A stretch of DNA of 32,129 nt from Bacillota bacterium (GTDB lineage: Bacteria > Bacillota > Bacilli > Alicyclobacillales > SLC66), in the NCBI GenBank assembly GCA_021793015.1, contig JAJYTO010000013.1, forward strand, positions 1-32,129, in the 5' to 3' direction. A program made the position numbers and the translations under genes. This document shows, piece after piece, positions 1 through 8,204 of this stretch. A model generated the notes under the pieces. It saw only the letters and a list, made by a program, of their open reading frames with translations, was not told where the DNA came from and searched no databases. Every line of letters begins with the position of its first letter. The first letter of the stretch is position 1.

Positions 1-2739
1 AAAATAGTCCACGACTGAGGCCGGATAGTCAAACTCTCCGGCTCGCTCGCGCAGTTCTTCCGGCGTCAGTCGATTCTGCACCAGAAACAGTGCGAAGTCT
101 CCCACCATTTTGGAAGAAGGCGTCACCTTGACGATGTCGCCCAACATGTCGTTCACGTCTCTATACGCCCGCTTCACCTCGTCAAATCTGTCGCCAAGAC
201 CCAGGGATTCCGCCTGGCGCTGCAGATTCGTGTATTGTCCGCCGGGCATTTCATGCTCATATACGTCAGAAGCGCCCGCCTGCAATCCGCTGTCAAATGG
301 TCGATACAGTTCGCGGACGCGCGCAAAATATTCATTGATCACAGAGAGGCGCTTGATGTCAATGTGTGTGTCGCGCGAGGAGCCTGCGAATGCGGACGCC
401 ACGGCGGTCATGTTGGGCTGGGAAGTCAGCCCCGACATGGAACTGACGGCCACGTCCGCAATGTCCAGCCCCGCTTCCGCGCCCTTGATGACAGCGGCCA
501 CGCCCGTTGACGCCGTGTCATGCGTGTGCAGATGGATGGGAATGCCCACATGTTCCTTGAGCGCCCTGACAAGCTCATGGGCGGCGAACGGTTTGAGCAA
601 GCCGGCCATATCCTTGATCGCGATGATGTGGGCGCCTGCGCGCTCCAGTTCTTTGGCCAGCTCCACGTAGTAAGACAGCGTGAATTTTGTGCGCCGCGGG
701 TCCAGAATATCACCGGTGTAGCAGATGGCGGCTTCCGCGATTTTTCCATTCTCGCGCACGCGCTCGATGGATTTTCGCATATTGGGCAACCAGTTCAAGC
801 TGTCAAAGATCCGAAACACATCGATGCCGGCAAGCCCTGCCTCATCAATGAAATGAGTCACGACATTGTCGGGATAATTGCGATACCCGACCGCGTTCGC
901 GCCGCGCAACAGCATTTGAAACAAGATATTGGGGATTTTGGTCCGCAACCGCGACAGCCTCTCCCATGGGTCCTCTTTGAGAAAGCGCATCGACGTGTCA
1001 AATGTGGCCCCGCCCCACATCTCCAGTGAGAACAGGCCGGGCGTCTCATGCGCAATCATCTCGGCAATCTGCAACAGATCATAGGTGCGCACACGCGTGG
1101 CCAGCAGGGACTGGTGAGCGTCGCGCAGCGTCGTGTCAGTCAGCCAGAGGCGGCCATCCTGCTTCATGGTCTCAAGCAGCCCGTCGACGCCCTTTTGCAG
1201 AAACACATCGCGAGTGCCGGGAAGCGGTTTGTCAGACAGAGAGTACACCGGCAGTTCCGGCCATCTCACGGCCGGTTTCTTGGCGCCCGCCTTGACGCCC
1301 TCGCCGCCGTTCACACTGACCTCTGCGATATACTCCAGAAGTTTGTTGGCGCGGTCCTGCCGTCTCTTGAACACGAACAGTTCCGGATGAGTGTCAATGA
1401 GGTTCACCGTGTACTGGCCGTTCAGGAACTGCGGATGGCGGACCACGTTATCGAGGAAGGGAATATTGGTTTTCACGCCGCGTATGCGAAACTCGGCCAA
1501 CGCGCGACGCATCTTGGCCGTCGCCGATTCAAATGTCAAGGCCCACACGCACAGTTTCTCCAGCAGAGAATCGTAGTACGGAAGCACCCTTGCGCCGCTG
1601 TACCCGTTGCTGCCGTCAAGCCGCACGCCAAAGCCGCTCGCCGGACGATAGGCGATGATCCTGCCCGTGTCGGGCGTAAAATTGTTTTGCGGATCTTCTG
1701 TTGTCAGGCGACACTGGATCGCATATCCGCGCAGCGCAACATCCTCTTGTGAGCGAATGCCAATGGCGGGAGCAGAGAGTTCCATTCCCCCGGCGACGAG
1801 AATCTGCGCCTGCACGATATCGACGCCGGTCACCAGTTCAGTGACGGTGTGCTCCACCTGAACGCGCGGATTCACTTCGATAAAATAAAATTGGCCTTGC
1901 TTGTCCAAAAGAAACTCGACCGTGCCGGCATTGTAATACCCCGCGCTCTTCATGAGCGCCAGGGCGACCTCGCACACTCTGGCCCGCCCCTCTTCCGGCA
2001 GCATCGAGGGAGCGACTTCCACCACCTTTTGATGCCGCCGCTGAATCGAACAATCACGCTCGTATAAGTGAACGATATGACCGTGTCGATCTCCCAGAAT
2101 TTGCACTTCGATATGTTTTGCATCCTCTACAAGCTTCTCCACATATACACTGGCCGCGCCAAATGATGTTTGCGCCTCTGAACTGGCGCGGGCAAATGCT
2201 TCGCCCAACTCTTCATCGCTATGCACCACACGCATGCCGCGCCCGCCGCCGCCGCTTTGCGCTTTCAAAATGAGCGGATATCCATGCCGCGCCGCGAACT
2301 CATGCGCCTGTTCGACCGTCACTGCGCCATCGCTGCCCGGCACTACGGGCACGCCCGCCCTGATGGCCGCCTGGCGCGCGGCCGTCTTGTCTCCGAAGAG
2401 CGTGAGATGCTCAGCAGAGGGTCCGATGAAGACGATTCCCGCTTCCACGCAGGCGCGGGCAAAATCGGCGTTCTCGGACAAGAATCCATATCCAGGATGA
2501 ATCGCGTCGCACTCGTGCCGCTTTGCCAGTTCGATAATGCCGGAGATGTCCAGGTATGCCTCAATCGGCCCCTTCCCCGCCCCGACAAGATACGCTTCGT
2601 CCGCTTTGTACCGATGCAGAGACAGGCTGTCCTGTTCCGAGTATATGGCGACCGTCCGGATTCCGAGTTCCGTACACGCCCGGCACACGCGGATCGCGAT
2701 CTCACCGCGATTGGCAACTAAAATCTTGCGGAACTGCAC
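1..2739 (-). CDS. pyc: Pyruvate carboxylase, 3' end beyond window (partial)
   Basis: Minus-strand translation starts GTG(2739) MQFRKILVANRGEIAIRVCRACTELGIRTVAIYSEQD, with biotin carboxylase motifs (KAQSGGGGRGMR, FIEVNPRVQVEHTVTE). It ends in frame at the window edge with VTPSSKMVGDFALFLVQNRLTPEEL, typical of the carboxyltransferase part. SD-like GAGGGGGA lies upstream. Absent from the ORF track because the stop is off-window. Confidence 0.95.
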   Translation of the reverse strand, partial: MQFRKILVANRGEIAIRVCRACTELGIRTVAIYSEQDSLSLHRYKADEAYLVGAGKGPIEAYLDISGIIELAKRHECDAIHPGYGFLSENADFARACVEAGIVFIGPSAEHLTLFGDKTAARQAAIRAGVPVVPGSDGAVTVEQAHEFAARHGYPLILKAQSGGGGRGMRVVHSDEELGEAFARASSEAQTSFGAASVYVEKLVEDAKHIEVQILGDRHGHIVHLYERDCSIQRRHQKVVEVAPSMLPEEGRARVCEVALALMKSAGYYNAGTVEFLLDKQGQFYFIEVNPRVQVEHTVTELVTGVDIVQAQILVAGGMELSAPAIGIRSQEDVALRGYAIQCRLTTEDPQNNFTPDTGRIIAYRPASGFGVRLDGSNGYSGARVLPYYDSLLEKLCVWALTFESATAKMRRALAEFRIRGVKTNIPFLDNVVRHPQFLNGQYTVNLIDTHPELFVFKRRQDRANKLLEYIAEVSVNGGEGVKAGAKKPAVRWPELPVYSLSDKPLPGTRDVFLQKGVDGLLETMKQDGRLWLTDTTLRDAHQSLLATRVRTYDLLQIAEMIAHETPGLFSLEMWGGATFDTSMRFLKEDPWERLSRLRTKIPNILFQMLLRGANAVGYRNYPDNVVTHFIDEAGLAGIDVFRIFDSLNWLPNMRKSIERVRENGKIAEAAICYTGDILDPRRTKFTLSYYVELAKELERAGAHIIAIKDMAGLLKPFAAHELVRALKEHVGIPIHLHTHDTASTGVAAVIKGAEAGLDIADVAVSSMSGLTSQPNMTAVASAFAGSSRDTHIDIKRLSVINEYFARVRELYRPFDSGLQAGASDVYEHEMPGGQYTNLQRQAESLGLGDRFDEVKRAYRDVNDMLGDIVKVTPSSKMVGDFALFLVQNRLTPEELRERAGEFDYPASVVDYF

Positions 2740-2999
2740 GGTTCGTCCCCCTCTGTGAGCGCCCTGCGGCCCATGGCCGCCTGTGGCCCGCCGATTATCC
2801 CTATTCAGATGCTATTGTATCACAATCATGAACCTTCCCCGGCCTAAGCAAGCCCAGAACAAAGACAAGAGCCAAAAGACAGTCCGCAGGAAGTTTACCC
2901 CGTTCACCGCCCCCCGCGCGCGCCGGCCGCGGCCGCGATCCCATCCGATCTCGTTCCTTCCGCTCTGAACCGTATCATGTCCTGATTATATCGCGCGAA

Positions 3000-3026
3000 A
3001 AATATCAAGTTACTTACTTGATATTT
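3000..3026. promoter_or_regulatory. Palindromic operator-like site upstream of yceI-like gene
   Basis: Perfect 11-bp inverted repeat AAATATCAAGT-tactt-ACTTGATATTT, about 100 bp upstream of the YceI start in an AT-rich promoter region. Confidence 0.5.
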
Positions 3027-3126
3027 GTACCTTTCATATTGTAATATAAATGTGGCGCAGTCAACGGGAATGTATTGACGTGTCGCAATTCGTTTTACAT
3101 ACACCATACCCCAGGAGGTTGACAAG

Positions 3127-3660
3127 ATGGCTGTTTCCAATTGGACGCTTGACGAAGCGCACAGCAGTGTAGGCTTCACCGTCCGTCACATGATGATCTC
3201 AAATGTTCGCGGCTACTTTACCAGGTTCACCACAACGGTGACCGCCGATCCGGACAATCTCGCCACGGCCAACATTGCGGTCAGCATCGACCCGACCAGC
3301 ATCGACACTCGCAATGAACAACGCGATGGTCATCTCCGTTCCGCTGACTTTTTCGATGCAGAGAATCACCCGAAGATTGCGTTTCAAAGTTCCAGACTGC
3401 AAAGCGCAGGCGATGGGCAGCACAAACTGGAAGGTGATTTGACGATTCGCGGCGTGACCAAACCGCTGACGCTCGAATGTGAAATCATGGGCCCCGCCAA
3501 GGACCCCTGGGGCAACGACCGGATCGGCGTGACTGCCGCCGGGAAACTGGACCGCAGCGACTTCGGTTTGACATACAATTCGGTGCTGGAAACCGGCGGA
3601 GTTTTGATTGGGGACACGATCAAACTGAACATCGAGATGGAATTCGTAAAGCAGGCCTGA
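3127..3660 (+). CDS. YceI family protein
   Basis: ORF 177 aa: WTLDEAHSSVGFTVRHMMISNVRGYF...FQSSRLQSAGDGQHKLEGDLTIRGVTKPLTLECE...; strong SD AGGAGG just upstream. Confidence 0.93.
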   Translation: MAVSNWTLDEAHSSVGFTVRHMMISNVRGYFTRFTTTVTADPDNLATANIAVSIDPTSIDTRNEQRDGHLRSADFFDAENHPKIAFQSSRLQSAGDGQHKLEGDLTIRGVTKPLTLECEIMGPAKDPWGNDRIGVTAAGKLDRSDFGLTYNSVLETGGVLIGDTIKLNIEMEFVKQA

Positions 3661-3780
3661 CACAAGACCCGCGTGTCGGCAGCAAAAAAAGCGCTCTGAA
3701 CCTCCCCGGAGGCTTTGACCGGGGCATTGCGCCGGGGGCTTTACAGCCCTTTCGGACAAAAGTGCAAAGAAGCTTTGCCA

Positions 3781-3812
3781 GAGGCCATCCTCCATACACT
3801 GGGGATGGCCTC
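3781..3812 (+). terminator. Possible hairpin downstream of yceI-like gene
   Basis: 10-bp perfect stem GAGGCCATCC...GGATGGCCTC with 12-nt loop; no clear U-tract, so terminator function is tentative. Confidence 0.3.
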
Positions 3813-3924
3813 ATTGGCGTTAAATTCCAAGAGACTTTCGAAATTCCGTTCAGATATATGTTACAATAAATTTTATCCAAGCCAGAAGATGCGTAGGACG
3901 TCGACAGAAAGGCAGAGTGGCCGC

Positions 3925-4665
3925 ATGCTATCTCTGGAGAGAGTCTGCGTGGCAAAGGAGGAACGGGCGATCCTGCGCGATGTCTCCTTCGCCGTTGCAG
4001 CCGGCTCGATTCACGGACTGATCGGGCGCAACGGCGCAGGCAAAAGCACCACTGTGCGCGCCATTCTGGGCCTGCAACCGCTGAATTCAGGAACAATCCG
4101 GGTTCTTGGCCGCACATTGGCGGAAGATGCAGCGACGTACAAATCCCCGCTCGCTTACATTCCAGAACTTCCGATGCTGTACCAGGGACTCACAGTGACC
4201 GAGTATCTGCAGTTTACCGCGATGGCCTATGACGTTCCCGAAGCGGAGTTTCACAAGCGCCTGCCACTGCTGCTTGAGCGGTTTGACATGGCGGCGCACG
4301 CCCATGACATCCCGCTGCGCTTCTCCAAAGGAATGCGGCAGAAGATGAATGTGATGGCAGCCCTCATGCATGATGGACGCGTGTTTGTGGTGGATGAACC
4401 CTTCAATGGGCTGGACCCGCTCGCCATCCGCGCGCTCAAAGAAGAACTGCGAGCCGTCGCCGATCACGACGGATGCGTTCTGTTGACCACACACGCACTC
4501 GACATTGCGGAGGCGATGTGCGATTCCTTCACCGTGTTGGAACAGGGTCAGGTGCTGACCACCGGAAACGGCGCACAGATACGCGACGAATTCGGCGTTC
4601 CCGAGGGCAGTTCTCTGGAAGATGTATACATGAAAGTGTTGGGCAGACGCGGGGAGAATTCATGA
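3925..4665 (+). CDS. ABC transporter ATP-binding protein, EcsA-like
   Basis: MLSLERVCVAKEERAILRDVSF...GLIGRNGAGKST (Walker A), LRFSKGMRQKM signature, VFVVDEPFNGLDPLAIRAL (Walker B). The ORF track start at 3715 is probably too far upstream. Confidence 0.88.
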   Translation: MLSLERVCVAKEERAILRDVSFAVAAGSIHGLIGRNGAGKSTTVRAILGLQPLNSGTIRVLGRTLAEDAATYKSPLAYIPELPMLYQGLTVTEYLQFTAMAYDVPEAEFHKRLPLLLERFDMAAHAHDIPLRFSKGMRQKMNVMAALMHDGRVFVVDEPFNGLDPLAIRALKEELRAVADHDGCVLLTTHALDIAEAMCDSFTVLEQGQVLTTGNGAQIRDEFGVPEGSSLEDVYMKVLGRRGENS

Positions 4666-6212
4666 AACGGCGAGCAAAAGACCCAGCCCTGAGCCGCAAG
4701 ACAACAGACAGGACGGCGGCTGCGCCGCCTGGCTATGAGTTGGGCCCTGCGGCCATTGTGCGCCAGGCGCGATTCGCCCGCAGGCGGTTGTTTGATCTGC
4801 ATCTGCGGCGTCTGATCGACACGTCCAGTGTTTTCACGGCGCTCCTGGCCCTGACCGTGGCCGTCCTGTGGACTCAGGGACATCTGCAAGACATGGCGAC
4901 GCTTCCGGGAGCAGCGGCGATGTTGCGTTCCCTGACCACTCTGCTGTTTGCAGTGGCGTTATTGGCCGACTCCGCGAAGGTATGGGTGCGGCCCAGCCCG
5001 GCGATCTGGCCGGAACCAGGCGATGTGGTGACGCTGTCAGGAGCCCCTGCCCTGACAACCGCGGTGACGCGCCCGTTGCGTCTGCGCGCACTCGCCTATT
5101 CGCTGCTTTGGCGCTGGCCTGCAACGCTTTTATTGGCGTTTATCATCAGCGGTTATGAGACAATCACTCCGTTTGGGTTGGCGGCGGCTCTCATCTTCGT
5201 GACCGCGCACGCCTACTTGAGAGAGTCGATTGGCTGGCGAAGGTTTCACCGTCATGCCCGTCGCGCGGAGCACAGACAGACAAAATGGCGACGATCGCAA
5301 CCGGGGCGCGCCAATCAGGACGATCCGATCGACTGGACGGCGTTTGCACGCCATGGCGACATTCACCTGGAAACATGGGAAGCGCTCAGCATTGGGCAAT
5401 TGCACCTGTTGCCAGCGGCAAAACGCTTGCGTTCCGGACCGTATTCCCCAACGAACACCACCATGGGCGCCATGGGCGGGCGCTCATCCGGACAAAGAGA
5501 CCTGCCGCAATCGCCGACGGCAGCAGGGGCTCAGCCATCCAAGACTCGAAACTACTCCCCAACCGGCCGCAACATGCGCTACAGCCTGCGTCTGCCGCTG
5601 CTCTCCTACGCAGCCGTCCAGCTTGATCGAACGCGGGCGCATTACCTGTTGATGGGAGCCATGGTTATCGGGGTTCTCGTCATCCACAATGTGTCTGCGC
5701 TCGGAAGCGCTCTGTATGCAGGCATGAGTCAAGTCCTGATCGTCTGGCTCCTCACGTCTGCGGCGCTGCGCGAACAGCACGCTCTCCCCTGGCTGGCGTT
5801 ATTCCCCTGGCGCCCGGAACGGATGCGGGCACAGGTGTTTGTCGGTGGACTCGCGGTCGTACTGGCACAGGTTCTGGTATTTACGTTGTTCGCGATACAA
5901 AGCGGATCCGCCAACGCGGGCGAGCTCGCGGCAGGGCTGCTTGTCCTGGGTCTGGTCGAGACGGAACTCGCAACCAGAGGGGCGCTTGCAGGTCGCTCGC
6001 GCATGGAGTGGAATGTGTTGCTTGGCTTGCTGCCATGGCTCGGACAAATGCTCATATCAATCTGGCGGGAACCTTTCATTCACCTTGCATGGCTGCAGCA
6101 GGGCGCTGCGGGCGGTTGGACGCTGACCGCGGCGGTCTGCGCCGTGATCATGCTCGCGCGAATTCGGCAATGGCTCGCGCTGCTTCGGGCGGTATATAAA
6201 CTGCTGTCATAA
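4662..6212 (+). CDS. ABC transporter permease, EcsB-like multi-pass membrane protein
   Basis: ATG at 4662 overlaps the stop of the ATP-binding gene (ATGA). Multiple hydrophobic segments (VFTALLALTVAVLW, LLMGAMVIGVLVIHNV, FVGGLAVVLAQVLVFTLF). N-terminal part of the tracked ORF (4473-4661) is out-of-frame shadow of the upstream gene. Confidence 0.7.
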   Translation: MKRRAKDPALSRKTTDRTAAAPPGYELGPAAIVRQARFARRRLFDLHLRRLIDTSSVFTALLALTVAVLWTQGHLQDMATLPGAAAMLRSLTTLLFAVALLADSAKVWVRPSPAIWPEPGDVVTLSGAPALTTAVTRPLRLRALAYSLLWRWPATLLLAFIISGYETITPFGLAAALIFVTAHAYLRESIGWRRFHRHARRAEHRQTKWRRSQPGRANQDDPIDWTAFARHGDIHLETWEALSIGQLHLLPAAKRLRSGPYSPTNTTMGAMGGRSSGQRDLPQSPTAAGAQPSKTRNYSPTGRNMRYSLRLPLLSYAAVQLDRTRAHYLLMGAMVIGVLVIHNVSALGSALYAGMSQVLIVWLLTSAALREQHALPWLALFPWRPERMRAQVFVGGLAVVLAQVLVFTLFAIQSGSANAGELAAGLLVLGLVETELATRGALAGRSRMEWNVLLGLLPWLGQMLISIWREPFIHLAWLQQGAAGGWTLTAAVCAVIMLARIRQWLALLRAVYKLLS

Positions 6213-6318
6213 CGCGGTGATCTGAATGGGAATGCATACACCCCCATTCACGTGGAATCGATCTGTCGCAATCCGCGCAGCGCGCGACAACCGCTCCGCC
6301 TGACGCATCACGCCCGGC

Positions 6319-6376
6319 GCGGCATCATGACACGAACAGCGCCCGATGCGGCATCGCGACACGGACAACGCCCGAC
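6319..6376. repeat. Two imperfect 29-bp tandem units
   Basis: GCGGCATCATGACACGAACAGCGCCCGAT / GCGGCATCGCGACACGGACAACGCCCGAC (24/29 identical), between ecsB-like and niaR. Confidence 0.6.
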
Positions 6377-6385
6377 GGCGGCCGC

Positions 6386-6910
6386 TCAGCGTTCGTCCAA
6401 AATGATAAACCCTTTGTGAAGGAGGTTCTGCACCGCCTCGTCGATCGCCGTTTCCTCCCTGGCGGCGAGCGTATGCCGATGGACGCCGCCAGACAGACTG
6501 AGCAAAAGGGGAGCGGCGTATTCCCGCACCGACTTGGTGAACGCCAGCACATCGCGGCGTGAGCTGAACATGAGACTGGCCACGAATTCGCCATAGATCG
6601 GATGATCTACGGAGACGTCCAGCACCTCAATGCCAGCATCCACAAGCGTCAGCAACTCCTCCTCCGTTTTCTCCGGCGTATGCCGAATCGTCAGAACCCG
6701 GAAAACGCGCTCTGTTCTCTGATGCGGATGCTGTTTCGGTTGAAAATACCCCTGCGGCGTCGCCACGATCGCGAACCCTTTGGCGCGCAAGACAGCGATA
6801 TCCTTGACAATCACCTGCCTCGTTACGCCAAAGCGCCGCGCGAGATCAGCCCCAGTGATCGGTTCTTCGCCCTCGCCAAGGATGTTGATCAACGCCTCTC
6901 GCCGGTCCAC
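6386..6910 (-). CDS. niaR: NiaR/YrxA-type transcriptional repressor (HTH + 3H domain)
   Basis: RREALINILGEGEEPITGADLARRFGVTRQVIVKDIAVLRAKG (HTH) and 3H-domain histidines (IRHTPEKTEEEL, VDHPIYGEF, GGVHRHTL). Confidence 0.85.
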   Translation of the reverse strand: MDRREALINILGEGEEPITGADLARRFGVTRQVIVKDIAVLRAKGFAIVATPQGYFQPKQHPHQRTERVFRVLTIRHTPEKTEEELLTLVDAGIEVLDVSVDHPIYGEFVASLMFSSRRDVLAFTKSVREYAAPLLLSLSGGVHRHTLAAREETAIDEAVQNLLHKGFIILDER

Positions 6911-6932
6911 CGGCCACTCACCTCGCCCCCGG

Positions 6933-8027
6933 TCAGATCACAATCAGTTCACGAGTAAACTGAGTCAGGATCTCCGCTCCGCTTTCTGTCACCAAGATAT
7001 CGTCTTCGATGCGCACCCCAAATCGCTCAGGAAGGTAGACGCCTGGCTCAATGGTGAACACCATGCCCGGGAGCAGCGTTACATCGCTGCCCTGAACGAT
7101 ACTCGGGTGCTCATGGACATCAAGTCCCAGACCGTGTCCTGTTCGGTGGGTGAAATACTCCCCTAAACCAGCTTCTGCGATCATGTCACGGGCGATTCGA
7201 TCGATGTCAGCCACGGCCATTCCCGGACCGACAGCCGCCGCTGCGGCCGCCTGCGCCTTCTTCACCACCCCGTAGACGCGCTTTGCATCCGCTGCCGGCT
7301 CGCCAAATGCCACCGTTCGCGTCGTATCGGCCGCATACCCGAACTGGCGGGCTCCGTAGTCCAGCACAACGAGTTCCCCCTGCTGGATCTTCCGATCCGT
7401 CGGACCGCCGTGCGGCAACGCGCCGCGCGGACCAGAACCGACGATCGTGCCGAACGGAACTCCGGCAGATCCCAATCTGCGCATCTGATACTCCAGTTCC
7501 GCCGCCACTTCGAGTTCAGACATGCCCACCCGCAACAAAGGGATCGTGGACGCAAGCGCATCGTCCACGATCTTCGCGGCCGCCCGAATCAGGCGGATCT
7601 CATCCTGATCCTTGCGCACGCGCAGAGACATGACAACATCGTCGCCGGGCAGAAGAACGCATCCCAATTCACGGAGATGGTCGGCCTCAAACAAACGCAT
7701 CTGACCCTTTTCAACGCCCACCCGACTGTTTTCGCGAATACCCAGAGCGCGCGCGAACTCCTGAACGGCCGCCTGCGGCCCCGCCGCATCTTCGTACGCG
7801 CAGATGGTTCCATACTTCACGCCGGCCGCGGCGCTGGCCTCCAGACGCGGAAGCAGCAGGGCGACTCTTCCGTCCTGCCCCAGACCCAGCAGTGTCAGCC
7901 GTTCACTCTGATGTGCGCCAAGTCCGGTCAGATAGCGAAAACTGGCCCCCGGCGCAAACACCATGTGCGTCAGGCCGCGTTGCTGCAACGATGACGGCAA
8001 ACGCGCCAAGCGTTCCATACGATCCAC
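6933..8027 (-). CDS. M24 family Xaa-Pro peptidase
   Basis: Creatinase N-domain plus M24 motifs VLDYGARQFGYAADTTRT, HRTGHGLGLDVHEHP, MVFTIEPGVYLPERFGVRIEDDILV. Confidence 0.92.
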   Translation of the reverse strand: MDRMERLARLPSSLQQRGLTHMVFAPGASFRYLTGLGAHQSERLTLLGLGQDGRVALLLPRLEASAAAGVKYGTICAYEDAAGPQAAVQEFARALGIRENSRVGVEKGQMRLFEADHLRELGCVLLPGDDVVMSLRVRKDQDEIRLIRAAAKIVDDALASTIPLLRVGMSELEVAAELEYQMRRLGSAGVPFGTIVGSGPRGALPHGGPTDRKIQQGELVVLDYGARQFGYAADTTRTVAFGEPAADAKRVYGVVKKAQAAAAAAVGPGMAVADIDRIARDMIAEAGLGEYFTHRTGHGLGLDVHEHPSIVQGSDVTLLPGMVFTIEPGVYLPERFGVRIEDDILVTESGAEILTQFTRELIVI

Positions 8028-8060
8028 TCCCCAAGATCATTTATTACGAGAAGTTGTTCA

Positions 8061-8125
8061 AAAAGGGGTCAGAACCCCCGGCGCATTGCCGCGCCAGCGC
8101 CAAGGGGAGTTCTGACCCCTTTTTA
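8061..8125. repeat. Nested palindromic element / possible bidirectional terminator
   Basis: AAAAAGGGGTCAGAAC (8061-8076) pairs with GTTCTGACCCCTTTTT (8110-8125); inner CCCC/GGGG and GGCGC/GCGCC stems. A/T tracts at both ends. Confidence 0.8.
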
Positions 8126-8204
8126 TACGGCAACTTGCCTGCCGCTTCCGGGAAGCTGCCATAGCTGGCGGTGGCCGTCAGGCCATGTTGGTTTTGAACA
8201 GGCA

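Noticed and set aside
1048-1752. 234-aa plus-strand ORF
   Set aside because: Antisense to pyruvate carboxylase, whose minus-strand frame is clearly coding; high-GC shadow ORF.
4473-4661. N-terminal extension of the tracked 579-aa ORF
   Set aside because: Lies out of frame over the ABC ATPase gene; ATG 4662 with ATGA overlap is the better start.
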